From NCBI RefSeq assembly GCF_000516985.1, contig NW_006917100.1:919490-983489 (forward strand): a DNA stretch of 64,000 nt. The letters run 5' to 3'. The notes under the pieces are model-generated. The model worked only from the letters and a program-made list of their open reading frames with translations. It made no database searches and was not told the DNA's origin. The number at the start of each line of letters is the position of its first letter. The stretch's first letter is position 1. Positions 11,531 to 22,699 of this stretch are shown piece by piece. The position numbers and the translations under genes were made by a program. Source of the stretch: Pestalotiopsis fici W106-1 (Eukaryota; Ascomycota; Sordariomycetes; Amphisphaeriales; Sporocadaceae).

Positions 11531-12694
11531 TTAGAAAATCGCGACAGCGTTCGGTGGACTAGCCACGCCGCCTGGGACCTAGAATAAATCAGTAACCTGG
11601 CGTGCATGGTTGTCGTCTTGGAGGAGTCATACCTTTAATGGGACGGAACTGACAAAGAATGACCACCTACCCAATTCCTCGCATTTCCTAGCCAGTGCCT
11701 CAAGATCAAACATTTCCCCAATCGGCAATCCCCAGCCGCCCAAGAGCCATTGATGAAGTAGTCCACCTCCCTGCATCTCTTCTTCCCACTTCTCGCCCTT
11801 CCAGGCGAGACCCAGCGCCGTGTGGGGACCAGCAATGGGCGCCCTTTCAAAACTCGGCATGTCGCCAGCGACAGCCACAAAGCCAGACTCCCAGATCCAG
11901 CGCAGGACTTCAGCGGTAGGCTCGACGCCGAGGAAATCCGGAGACGGGCGCTGCGGAATCGCCTTTTGCTCGGCCATGCTCAGCTGGTCGTAGGCGGCCG
12001 TGAAGCCCGAGCGGATAAAGAGGACATCGCCGTCCCGAAGCTCTAGATGCGCCTCGGCGGCCATCTGCTGCAGGTGCGCGAGCGGGATCGAGGACGAGGT
12101 GAGCGCCGACAGGGGCAGCGAGTGCCGAGAGCAGAAGGCGACATAGTCTAGCAAAACACCACGGCTCACAATGCCTCCCTTTTCAACCCAGGCATCGATG
12201 CCAATCGCTGATGGATCGTCAAGCTCGTCCTGGGTATGTCCACCATAGTACTTTTTGGCTTTTTGGTACCCTTTTCAGTTCCTGGTCAGCACGCCCCGAG
12301 TTCAGGTAGCATTCAAACAACAGCCCAGCTCACCATAGTGTCTGAAACCATCCCACTGCGAGCTTCCCTGGGTATTGAAATTCAAATGATCGTCATTCAC
12401 GGTGCGCAACTCGCCGTTGGGATGCGCCCGGTTGGTCATGGCCCAGCCAAACGACGGCCGGTCAAAACTCGGGTATGATGGCTTGTCCAGGGACCAGTCG
12501 AGCGACACGCGCTCGCCCGTCCGAATCTCGTCCCGCGCAGCCGCCGCCACGACCGCCGGCGTCAGCATGTTGAGCGCGCCAAGCTTGTCATTGTGCCCGT
12601 ATAGTCCCCAGGCGTTGCCCGGAGGCCCCTCGGGATCGAGGGGGAGGGTGGAGAAGGGTGGCCGTTTTTGGATTGCTGGTGGTGCCGCCATCAT
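11531..12694 (-). CDS. cyclase-family (PF04199, kynurenine formamidase-like) hydrolase
   Basis: Three exons on the minus strand: 12694-12334, 12270-11633 and 11578-11531 (a 15-codon last exon); introns 63 and 54 nt; 348 residues. Landmarks are WGLYGHNDKLGALNMLTP, the metal-site block HLNFNTQGSSQWDGFRHYG, YYGGHTQDEL, DVLFIRSGF and AVAGDMPSFERAP. The last exon completes the conserved tail PLKVPGGVASPPNAVAIF, which argues strongly for the third exon although the frame stops immediately without splicing. Such proteins are putative metal-dependent amidases or lactone hydrolases. It sits tail-to-tail 84 bp from the galactonate dehydratase; a role as a sugar-lactone hydrolase feeding that pathway is possible but unproven. 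Two adjacent ATGs are at 12694 and 12691. Confidence 0.88.
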
Positions 12695-13204
12695 GGATGA
12701 ATACAAGCTGCTCGCTATTAGAATGGATAAAGCCAAGAAATGATTTGCTTGTAATTAAACCTCACGAATGGACATTGAAGTGATCATGATATTTCGGATA
12801 TCCTAGCTCTAATCGCCCCGACGTGCCGAAAGGGAATTCCGATTATAGGCGGCGATGGGCCGCCCGGAAAAGCCAACCCAGCTGCTGCGGAGAGGGGGCC
12901 GAAAACCGAAGACCTCGCCCACCATTTGCCCGAGAGATAGCGATTTCGCTCATATCCGGCTTGCTGCATCTCAACAATTTGTGGTCAACAAAATATGATA
13001 CAAAAGACTTGAAAACATCATGCGTTGGATTTTAGATACTGCATATCTGCAAAGCCCAAAAAATGGCAACGTATCATATTCTTTTCCGATTACATCAATT
13101 GAGGGTTTGCGCACTCACTCACTCTCAAGCTTTATAAATGGGGCACTAACACGCTATAGCCAGCAGCCAGCCTGTAATAAAACAAGTAGTATGTATAGCC
13201 ATGT
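12695..13204. other. intergenic region, no gene seen
   Basis: Between two minus-strand genes. It should hold the promoter of the cyclase-family gene and the 3' UTR of the membrane-protein gene. No coding signal recognised. Confidence 0.5.
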
Positions 13205-15029
13205 TCACCAAGACACAGATCGTACGCCCTCAGACTCCCCATTCATTACAGACTGAAATTGACCACGCACTCGATTTCGTAACGACGATGTGTCGAATGT
13301 GGTGTGACTCTCTTGTGGCAATCGTGTCTGCGATTTCTTGTTGGGCGTGGCGAGACTTTGAAGCTCGTACCCGTTCCGCGCAAATGACCGTACACATCCA
13401 GCACAATACATTGCCGCCTTGTCCTTTCTCTCAAGCCTCCACGTGGTGATGAGCTTCAGAGCCGACCAGGCCGTCGTCAGGAAAACCAGGTCGGCAAGGA
13501 TTATGGCCACTATCAGCGATCCCGTCGATTTCAACTCTGGCACTTGGCATATGTATTGCACGTAAAACGTCGAGGGCCGCACCCCCAGCTCACGAGACAT
13601 GCCGTGGCTGGTCAGATTGTCAAAGCTACTTTTTGCGTAGTCCCAACTGAGCGTACCATAGCTATGATTCGGCTGGAAGTCTTTGGTATACAATTGTAAA
13701 ACTTCAGGATCGCTCGCCAGTGTCGACATATTCTGGCCGAGGTCAGACATGATGAAAGAATAGAAAGATTTCGCAAAGGCGTCGTCCTGGATGGACATGT
13801 TTGGATAGGCGCCCGATTCCGTCCATTTTGTCACACTTTGCTCCGAGTTAAATACTTCGCGGCCGCTCTTGAGATATATGAACGATGACCAGGTGAAGAA
13901 GTCACTGCTGGTTATATCATGGCAAGAATCATTCCTGTGGAAAGCTAAATAGTTGCACCGTGTCAGCTGGGCTTCCCATGGTGAAATTGCTTTTTCGCAA
14001 CCTGCCTTGCCAGCCCTTCATAAGAACACTGGATTCATGTTCCACATGTGAGATTGAGTCAAGTACAGAAGCGGCGTCGACACCGTGATATTTCCTTGGA
14101 CATGTCAGTATCCCCGACAAAGGAAGGAATGTGCGGGTTATTTCGGACTTTGGCCACGTACAAAAGTGCCCATGACCACCACAACGAAGGATCACTGGAT
14201 TGGTTCACCTGCAGAACGGGCCACGTCGCGGTTGGATCAAAATTGGCACGAAGCTGGAATGTCGTGAGTGTCGATTCATGAACTGTTTGGCATATCACAA
14301 CCCCCTAGTAACATATCAATTTTGGACAATGCAAGAGAGCCTCTTGAATGCAGCCCAATTGACAGAATGGGTATACATACAGATAACGACGGGTTCCATG
14401 CGGCTCGTGCTACAGATACGGCGGTCCGATCTTCCAGACTCTCAATGAGCATTTCAATCCCATTTAGGGTACAGTTTTGTAGAGGATTGCTTGAGTAGAC
14501 AAGGACTGGAGCTGTGGTGTCATTCTCGGACCCAATATCTCGCTGCTTGGCCCATTCCAGCTCGTTGTTCAAAGCAAGTTTATCTGTGTACATTGCTGAA
14601 TCACCAATCAGCTTGGATTCTCACACGACGGCAGTAATTTATGGTGTGTTTACATTGACCAACCTGAAGTGACGCAGGCTCACACTTTGTAGAAGGCTGC
14701 CATTAAGTTTAGCTTTACGGCAAGCAAATATAGAATCGACTCGTCTAGGTACTCTGTCCATGAGGTTGAAAGGGCTGCGGTCGAACCAGTGTTTTGTTGA
14801 GATAGTCTCGTTGAAATCCGTTGTATAAACGACCCTGGGTGATGCGGTCAGCATTCATTCCCCTTGAAGTACAATAAACCGAGACACACTTGAGATTATA
14901 TCCTGTCACCGCCACGTTGATTGTTGAGAATATTGCAGTCAACGCGATCCCGCCGAGAATCGCCGTCCAAGCGAACCACTTGTGTGGATATTCTCGCTCC
15001 AGCGCGTACGATACTTTGGGCTGCCACAT
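13205..15029 (-). CDS. multi-exon fungal integral membrane protein, middle unresolved
   Basis: Minus strand. Exons I can support: 15029-14890 (MWQPKVSYALEREYPHKW and a membrane helix), 14834-14686, 14595-14381, an exon starting at 14253, and a last exon 13934-13205. The last ends with another helix (STGSLIVAIILADLVFLTTA) and a basic tail. Polar, Asn-glycosylation-rich sequence lies between the two helices. Between about 14200 and 13935 all three frames carry family-like fragments in turn (STPLLYLTQSHMW, then KSNFTMGSPADTVQLF, then NDSCHDITSSDFF), and no single pair of splice sites joins them cleanly. The gene may have an unusual intron there or be damaged by small indels. The start is also uncertain: the frame is open upstream to 15086 with a possible splice acceptor near 15080. 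Function unknown. Confidence 0.55.
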
Positions 15030-15086
15030 GTTGCGGAAGGATACTCTTCTGAATAAGACCTCAAAATCACCAATTGATATCTGCAA

Positions 15087-15963
15087 CGGCGAGAGAAATC
15101 GTCGACCTAGTTATTTCCGTGGCGACAACTATCCGTCGAGCTAATGAATGGATCTCGAGATACAAATGAGCAATGCGATGCTTCTAGATATGAAGTATTA
15201 CGGTTGATTGCAGAAAAGCTTTCATATGAATAATTACCAATTCTTGATGTGTGCGTAGGATTTCGCAATGGTTCGCAACGAGCCGCCTTAACTCAATTAG
15301 CCAGTGAGGATGAGGCAACCGTAGTGACGACAACCGCATTGACTGCCCCCAATCTCAATCTCCAATATATTTAGCATGCGCCGTCCAGCGTTTATGAACA
15401 CCAATCAGGGTGCATGCTGTATCTTTTGAACCAAACTGCTCATCACGCATACGGGCGGCGTGGAAACAGGGGTAATCGCACTACGAACCATTCAGATCGC
15501 AAAGTCATGTTCATCAAGCACATACAGGGCAATTGGGGGACGCTCAACCCAGTTTTGAAAAGAGGTTGATGCGGTCACAGCCCCCACAATTTGGGCTCAC
15601 GATCCAAGTGAATACTACCTAGCCACTGGCATCATATTCAGTAAGGAGGCAGTCGGCATTTGGCCCCAATGTAAAAAATACTCGCAGCTTTATTATTTCG
15701 GAAACTGCGCCGGCGGAAATAAAGGATGTCAGCTTTGGTCTCCCAAAGGAAAAGAGAAAAAGAAGAGAGAAAAACCCCAGCTCGGAGCTGAGGACAAGTA
15801 TCTACCAGGGTACTAAGATTATAAAGGAAGGCTATGGCCAGTCGAATATCCAAAGGACGTTACATCATACCTAGGAGCTAAAGCTTATGTAACACTGCTG
15901 AAATATTGAATTGTTACAGTACACAAAAATAGATACTTTACATGAGTCCTTTCCTGGAGACGC
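15087..15963. other. intergenic region, no gene seen
   Basis: Upstream of the membrane-protein gene and downstream of the pectate lyase. It probably holds an undetected 5' exon or the promoter of the former and the 3' UTR of the latter. Nothing else recognised. Confidence 0.45.
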
Positions 15964-16875
15964 TCAACAGCTAGTCTTGATACTCGCCGTGGTGCACGCT
16001 GTACCCGTAGGTCCACTAGCCGTCTTGGACGGTTCAGCACCACTATCATTGCCCTCGTACTCCCAGCAGATGGCGCCATCCACGCAACTGCTATATATGT
16101 ACGTGGTATCGCCATAGTTACCATTGACGCCAGCCACCACGTCGGCGCCCGTGACGTAGATGTTATTAAAGGTGCTGTGCCGCGCGTACTGGCTGTCGCA
16201 GTTGCCGCACGAGCGGTAGACCTTGCCCACCGTGTCGGCCCAAAAGTTCTTGACGGCCACGGTGCCGGCGCCATTGTGCTGGAGCACCTTGTCCTCGGCG
16301 TTGCGGGCGCCGCCGCCGTTGACGTACGAGATGCCCGACGACGAGGTGCCCTTGAAGGTTGCCGCGTCCTCGCAAACGTCGGTCCACCAGCTAATTATGT
16401 TTACTCGGGTTAAAAATACTGCAATTGATATTGAAAAGGGGTGGGGAAGGACGACGTACACATTGTTCAGAGTGCAGGTACCCAAGCAGTGGACACCCTC
16501 GCCATTGTTCGGGCCTGTGCCAATAGGTCAGTATATATATACACTCCCTAGCATGTCTACCTAGATAAGGTAAGGGAGCATCAGTCCATAATGTTTAGAA
16601 TACCTACCAATGATAGCATTGCTCAAAACAGCCCCATCCTCTAGGAGGAAGACAGCATCAGAATCGCCGCCCTCGGCTTGTTCATTACAAGTGCTAGGGC
16701 TTCGATCCCACTGGTACATGCCCCCGTCAAAGGTCGCCCCGGCGGCAATCGTCTTGACCGCTGCCAAGGCACTTGTCCCCGACGACGCGGGGAACGCGGT
16801 TTGCAGATTGGTATTCGTCGTGGCAGCCGAGGCCGCGGCCGCCAGGCCAAGCAGAGCACCGAGAATGATCGACAT
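15964..16875 (-). CDS. secreted pectate lyase, polysaccharide lyase family 3
   Basis: Three exons on the minus strand, 16875-16608, 16514-16460 and 16390-15964, introns of 93 and 69 nt; 249 residues. A signal peptide is obvious (MSIILGALLGLAAAASA). Family PL3 hallmarks are TIAAGATFDGGMYQWDR, NNGEGVHCLGTCTLNNVWW, DVCEDAATFKG, VLQHNGAGTV and the repeated disulphide-forming Cys (CGNC, CVDG, CWEY). The size is normal for this beta-helical, calcium-dependent lyase, which cleaves demethylated pectin. The middle exon is only 55 nt; both junctions land inside conserved motifs, supporting the model. Suggests plant-tissue contact or plant-debris feeding. Confidence 0.94.
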
Positions 16876-17957
16876 TGATTTTGCAAATGAAAAAATTGAC
16901 TATGGCCGTGCCAAGGATAAAAGGGTAAGGGATAGTTGTTTTACTGCGACAAGACCTTGCGTGCCCAGATCATCTTCCAATATAGCGCCAAGAGTCGAGG
17001 AATTATTGCTTTATATGTTCAAGACGTTTGCCAAGGAAGCTTGTACAAAAGCTTCTTTCTTGTTCGAGTGCCAAGAGATATTGCGTGGACTGTTGATTCC
17101 TTTTCCTATGCGATGTTTATCATGTACCACCATCGCAAAGCAAACGCCGGCTTGGCGTTTTGTAATGACGAGTCAAACAATCATGTTTGCACGAATGGCG
17201 TGCTCAGTATCTCTCGAATGAATGGTAGAATCCCATTTTGGGCCAAGGAGAGCACACCCCGTTTTGTGGCGATGAAAGGGGTTAATACTACAATGGCACG
17301 CGGCGCCAGGGACCTTGAAGCTACTTCGGTAATCAATGATTGTCCCCACGGCTTGAAAGAGATTTTGATGACCTCAGACATATCCAGGGCTGTGCTAGCC
17401 ACGGGAGAGGATACAATGGGGATGTTTGCGCTTGTGCACGTGGTTGGTGGGAGTTTTGTTAGAAATTTGGGTGTCTATTTCCCCCTCAATTAGGGACTTT
17501 CTTTTTCTGGCTTTCATTCATGCTTTGCTACAGGGTTTCTTGCCATGACTATCCTGATATTAATAAAAAATGCCGGGCGTTTGGTGGATGCTATTGGAGG
17601 ACGTTTCATTCTGGAATATGGGGAATCCTGGTCGAGTCCTGCTGATCGGATTGGCCACTGTCGAGCCCCGTACTCACGGCAACAACCTTGGAGGCAACCA
17701 GGAGTACTCTTTGTCCCGTTTCCATGGTTTAGATATAGTCCTGCTGCCGAATACCAAGATGATTTGCCATGCGAGACTGGTGTTTTCATGGAACGAAACA
17801 AACTAGTTCAGGATTATTCTATGCAGTTTTATTGTGTCTCTCATCGGGTTCTGCCATCCAGAACCATTGTTTGATATAGTAGCGACTAACTAATATGGGT
17901 ATCTTCAAGAACAATGCATTTCACTCAAGACCTGCCCGCCCAATGCTCACCGCTGTG
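16876..17957. other. intergenic region, no gene supported
   Basis: Lies upstream of the pectate lyase start and downstream of the methyltransferase stop. A 185-codon plus-strand open frame (16936-17493) runs through it but shows no domain or signal, so I do not call it a gene. Presumably the pectate lyase promoter. Confidence 0.45.
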
Positions 17958-20900
17958 CTATGCGGCATCAGAATTAAAACGCAGTCTTTTAGCAAATCTT
18001 TTCCCCGAAACTCCGCTCCTACTGTCCCGTTTTCGCCCATTCAACTCAACAATTACTGAATGGTGGACGACTATATCGTCAATGCCCGTGCCGGAAGTTG
18101 AAATGCAATCTTCATTCGCATCCGAGAATATATCGAGTCTTGTTCTGCTCGAAGTCTCTGCGCTATCCGGTAATTCTTGGTGAGCCGGCAACTGTGTCTC
18201 TGTCTCTGGAAACATTTCAATAATGTCGGGTACGTCGTTTACCTCAACTTCATCGGCTGCTGAGCTGTTATCGAATAGGGAACCGAACCAAGCCTCTCGA
18301 ATGGCTAGACCTAGAGCGAGAGCAACTTGCCGTGCTACACTGTTGCCAACAATGTACCACTGTTGGCGAGGCGTACCCGTAATCACTTCGTGGTCTAAGA
18401 AGCCTTGAGCCCTACGAACCTCCATCACAGACAAGGGACGGTCCTGTGACCAGTGACTGACTTGACCCACGTGGCGGTCTGTCGGTCCACATGCGGTTAC
18501 AACAGTTCGGAACAACCCATGGGGATGAACCCGACTCCAGCCCTTGGTTCCTGGCTGTAGACGAAACTCTGTTGGTTTAGGGAAGAAGCTGTCGCGAGTC
18601 TCATTTGATATGGTGCCTGGGGCATGCTTTCCTTTTTCATAATAGCCGTATCGGGCTTTATCGTAACCCATGCCAAAGGGACGCATGGGAATATAACGGA
18701 ATTGGACTCTGGTCCGTGTAGTGACGCCCACCGAGACTCGGTGATCAGGGAATGGAACGCAGATACCGACTTTCCCATCCTGAATGTTGGGCAAATCTTG
18801 AGTAGCCGCTGAAGCACTGATGAATTCGAACGGCGTTGGCGCGTGAACTCTCTCGCCAAATGGTTGCTCGTTTGACATCTTGCCCAAAGTTCCAATTTTC
18901 GTACCAGGAGGATGAGAATGAGTCGCTGGAGGGGCCTTGGGCATTTTTACTCCCAGAGCAGCAAAAATGAGGAACACACGGGATCTTGATTGCGGCGCTC
19001 CGTAAGACCATGCATCGGCATATATGATTCGAACCTGATAGCCAAGGCCGACGATACAGCAAACAAGTTGAGAAAAGAAACACTCGTCTCGCTTGTCGCC
19101 CGTCTTGATCATGGAAGAAACATTCTCAAGAAGCCCAAACTGCGGCCTAAAGTGATCAACGAATGATGCGAAAGACGCCACTAGCGACCGGTTCTTCCAC
19201 TGCTTCATACTCTTCTGGCCACTTGCTGAGGTCAGCCGAGAGAAGCCTTGGCATGGCGAGCCGCCAGAAATGAGGCCAATATCTCCTGGGCGCGGCACTT
19301 CCGGATCTCCGGCAAGAGCTCGGTCAAGAAGATCATCAATCGAGCCCAGAAATGGTTTGCACGTGCCTGGCGCACAATTGGCCATATACGAGTGTATAGC
19401 GTTGGGAGATATGTCATTCGCCCACTTCATTTCAACGCCACCGCCATCCTCGATGCCCCGACCGAAATTTCCGCCTCCACAAAACAAATCCAAACCACAA
19501 AGCTTTTGTGTTGTGACAATATCTTCAGGAAGAAAACCTTGCCTAAACTCCAATAAATGTGTGTCATCCAAGGCTTCAAGTTCATCAAAATCACCATCAA
19601 GCTGCCGGGTTGTGAAATAGAATGCATCTCCGGTTCCTCCTCGGCTGTACGGGGAAGGGATTGAATCGCTAGGAAGGAATGCTCTGACCAAGCAGTGTCG
19701 GACAATCCGCTTAGAATCGATCTCGACGAGCTGATCAGAGTAGACGAGTTCGTTTGGTGGATAACTTTCTCGCTGTCCCATTTCTTGGCGCCGAAGAAGT
19801 GTGCGAAGTCTGGCCCATCTCTTTTCTCCTTCCTTATATAGCCTTTCGATGATGAAGGGCTCTAAGCGAGCAGACTTTGGAAGCTTCACAAGAACTGTGT
19901 CTCCGCGACTGTACCTTGTCTGCGAGCTTCGATGTCTGCCCTTTTTCTGATGATTGCACACTAGGTGGTCCTTTGATAGTGCAACCCAGCATCTCTCTGC
20001 TGCTAGATACGTCTGCCTCACAAATAGTTCGTTGGTGGCGGTCGAGGCAGGGTCACCAAACCAAGCCACGCGATGGGTAGCTAACACGTCATCTTCGTCG
20101 ATGCGAGCGGTCTCACACGTACATGTGTCTGATAGAAATAACTCGTTTGACCAAGGATATTTCATCAAGGCACAGGGGGTATCCCTGGACTGGTACATCC
20201 AGATCACATCATAGGATCTATGGCCGGTCTTGGAGACATGTACCTTTTGAACCATGCCATACCATACATAATCTGGTCCATGGTGCTTTGAAGTCTCTCT
20301 CTTCCATTTGGTTCCCGTACTGCGGTCATCGGGTGGGGTTGAAATGACATTGCCGACCTCGATACTCGCCAGAAAATCCTTGCGGCCTCTGAACCTATTT
20401 TGCCCTTGGTGCAACACAAGTCTGTTGCCATCTGTGGCTTTGACCTGACGGATATGATCCCTTTGGACGTCATGGCTTGTTGTTGCTGCCTTCATTATGG
20501 TATCGAAGCCCATATGGCTGAAAAGGTCGAAAACGTAAGGAGTGACAATCGTCTTTGGGATCGTTGTGACATTGTTGCCAGGTAAAGGTTTGATTGGTGT
20601 ATAGTAATTTCCCCTGACTTCATGCCAGAAAATGTGCCAACTAGCGATTTTACGCTCTGGATGTGGCAAGCCAAGTGCTTCTTTCCAGATGAAGTCAATA
20701 TTTGCAGCCACTGCAGTACGAAAGTCAGCAGACCCATGCATTGCGTACCATCTTTGAAAGGCTTCTGAGTGGGAATGCCTGGTGTTGATAAAGGCAGCAA
20801 AATCGGAGCCAAAGTCATGAAGACTAGCCTTTTGCCTCTTTTGTTGGAGATGCAAGCAGTAATCAACAACATGCTTCGCTAGATCCACGACCCAAAGAAA

Positions 20901-21722
20901 TGGTACCCAGTATCTCTCGTATTCTGGCGATGGCTTTTCCAGCTTATAGTAGACCTCTTTCTTTCGATTGTGCACAGATCGGATCCAGATTTGATCGTTG
21001 ACAGAGTGTTCCTGGCTGTCGCAATAGTTACCAATGGGCAGCTCGCGAAAGGGGATTTTCTTGACAAAATATTTCTGATGGCCATGGTGGAGAATACCGT
21101 CAAAGTAGAACTCATCGCCTGCTGCACGTGTGGCGAGCTGGTTGAGAGGCCGTAACTCAATTGGGTAGATCGCACTATCAAGGTAGATGGTGAAATCTGT
21201 CAGACCGATCTCGATGAAATCTTCCACCTTGTTGTCCAGAACATCGAGCAGCGCAGAGACAGCCTCGTGCTCTCTCGCATAAGGTGCCCTCGGAATGAAG
21301 CCGGAGTATGCTGACCGTGGGTGTATCAAGGTTGACTGTGGTAGGTCAACAATTATGTTGCTGGATGCTGGCACCGCTTTGGCCTCATTGAATTCCTCTG
21401 CTAAACTTTGGCTGGGTGTTGGAGATCTGTGGTGCTCTAGTATAGGATGATCTTGCGATACATCCTCCTCACTGGTGTTCGCCAAAAGGGTCGCTGGGCT
21501 CGCTGTGCGCGATGTCTCCATGTCCGGAATCCCAAAGGAGAACTCCGATAGACGCGGTGATTGACTCATGTTCATGAGCCCTTCTGGAGTGGTCGTCCCG
21601 TCCTCGTAAAGAAAAGAATCGCCGAACTTGGTCCACATGTCGGGGTGCCCATCTGAAGTAGATGGGCGAAGCGAGAAATCTTGATCCGCGGCCATCTTCT
21701 CGTGAATTATCAAGACTACCAT
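17958..21722 (-). CDS. cytosine-5 DNA methyltransferase, DIM-2-like
   Basis: A single uninterrupted minus-strand frame of 1254 residues (ATG 21722; Met10 at 21695 is an alternative start). The catalytic domain is in the C-terminal 40 percent, with motifs in canonical order: I, GLDLFCGGGNFGRG (~residue 744); IV, GGSPCQGFSRLT with the catalytic Cys (~825); VI, LLENV (~868); VIII, TRTRVQFRY (~1007); IX, RRAQGFLDHE (~1103); X, WYIVGNSVARQVALALG (~1131). Before it, residues ~490-700 have the spacing and character of two BAH-like modules. This layout and size fit DIM-2, the fungal maintenance-type methyltransferase that HP1 guides to heterochromatin, better than the shorter RID enzyme of repeat-induced point mutation. 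The N-terminal ~200 residues look disordered. The nucleus is the expected location. Confidence 0.9.
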   Translation of the reverse strand: MVVLIIHEKMAADQDFSLRPSTSDGHPDMWTKFGDSFLYEDGTTTPEGLMNMSQSPRLSEFSFGIPDMETSRTASPATLLANTSEEDVSQDHPILEHHRSPTPSQSLAEEFNEAKAVPASSNIIVDLPQSTLIHPRSAYSGFIPRAPYAREHEAVSALLDVLDNKVEDFIEIGLTDFTIYLDSAIYPIELRPLNQLATRAAGDEFYFDGILHHGHQKYFVKKIPFRELPIGNYCDSQEHSVNDQIWIRSVHNRKKEVYYKLEKPSPEYERYWVPFLWVVDLAKHVVDYCLHLQQKRQKASLHDFGSDFAAFINTRHSHSEAFQRWYAMHGSADFRTAVAANIDFIWKEALGLPHPERKIASWHIFWHEVRGNYYTPIKPLPGNNVTTIPKTIVTPYVFDLFSHMGFDTIMKAATTSHDVQRDHIRQVKATDGNRLVLHQGQNRFRGRKDFLASIEVGNVISTPPDDRSTGTKWKRETSKHHGPDYVWYGMVQKVHVSKTGHRSYDVIWMYQSRDTPCALMKYPWSNELFLSDTCTCETARIDEDDVLATHRVAWFGDPASTATNELFVRQTYLAAERCWVALSKDHLVCNHQKKGRHRSSQTRYSRGDTVLVKLPKSARLEPFIIERLYKEGEKRWARLRTLLRRQEMGQRESYPPNELVYSDQLVEIDSKRIVRHCLVRAFLPSDSIPSPYSRGGTGDAFYFTTRQLDGDFDELEALDDTHLLEFRQGFLPEDIVTTQKLCGLDLFCGGGNFGRGIEDGGGVEMKWANDISPNAIHSYMANCAPGTCKPFLGSIDDLLDRALAGDPEVPRPGDIGLISGGSPCQGFSRLTSASGQKSMKQWKNRSLVASFASFVDHFRPQFGLLENVSSMIKTGDKRDECFFSQLVCCIVGLGYQVRIIYADAWSYGAPQSRSRVFLIFAALGVKMPKAPPATHSHPPGTKIGTLGKMSNEQPFGERVHAPTPFEFISASAATQDLPNIQDGKVGICVPFPDHRVSVGVTTRTRVQFRYIPMRPFGMGYDKARYGYYEKGKHAPGTISNETRDSFFPKPTEFRLQPGTKGWSRVHPHGLFRTVVTACGPTDRHVGQVSHWSQDRPLSVMEVRRAQGFLDHEVITGTPRQQWYIVGNSVARQVALALGLAIREAWFGSLFDNSSAADEVEVNDVPDIIEMFPETETQLPAHQELPDSAETSSRTRLDIFSDANEDCISTSGTGIDDIVVHHSVIVELNGRKRDSRSGVSGKRFAKRLRFNSDAA

Positions 21723-22699
21723 GAGGAGTCCAGACTTGCCAATAGGTTCCCGCCACTACTCAACCGAAGTGCTCTATGCATTGTCGATAGAAGTGGTGAC
21801 TTGGTGATTGTGGCAATTGTGTTCTTCAACGCGTTCACCTGGTTGCCATTTCCCCCCCTAGCAGAATAGAGCAGGCACGCTTTTTAGAGGAACAATGGGC
21901 AACAAGTCATAAAACCCCAACTCAAAATTCAGATGCAATCGCTCTGGCACCCCCAAGATGTCACAATCCAGACTGGATCTGTATCGCTGACGCGCAGCAC
22001 TTTCTTTGATCGCGATTTTGGGGCAAATTTTGCAATGAGTCGCCCTGGTCCAGACACGACATGGGATGTTGTCGAGGATATCGCGCGTGTTGAATATTTT
22101 GTTGGATCAAATGTAATTTGGCGAACAGGAACTGAGAACTTGATTAAAGAGTCTCCCCCCAAAAATAAAATCAAGACTTGGCCCTCATTCCAATAAAAAC
22201 TCACTAGTTGTTTTGAGACGAGTGAGAATACACGATAATGGGCGAAAGTCAATTCAAAATTGAGTTTGTTCGGCACTACTAATAATTCGACTGGGATTGC
22301 AGCCAATGAGGGAAGGTGGGGGAGGCGGCGCTCTTTCCATTCCTTAAACCGCGACCAGAACAACAAAAGAATGCAGGAACGCAAACGGCGGGCGCAAGTA
22401 TTCAAAGATGTGGGTCCGCAAAAACTACCATGTACTCACTACCTTTCATATTTTGGTGGTATGCAATCCCTTTGTATGCATGTCCAGAGTACATATACAC
22501 TCATTATGCTGGATGCAAGCTAAATACCGGCTATATATGCAATCACCATTACTTAACATACTATGATTGGACTCTTTTACTTTATTGACTAGTATATCGA
22601 ATCATATAACAGAAAAGGTGGTCAATTCAGATCCAGTAGAGGAAAGAGTTGGGTATCATTGGTTACAGTTTAAGAATCTTTCTTTCTCTCTCTCTCCAT
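21723..22699. other. promoter region of the DNA methyltransferase
   Basis: A 977-bp spacer between two minus-strand genes. It should carry the methyltransferase promoter and the 3' UTR of the RMND1-like gene; AT-rich near 22500-22600. No coding signal recognised. Confidence 0.45.

Noticed and set aside
16936..17493. 185-codon plus-strand open frame upstream of the pectate lyase
   Set aside because: No domain, signal peptide or family-like segment; most likely a chance frame over a promoter.
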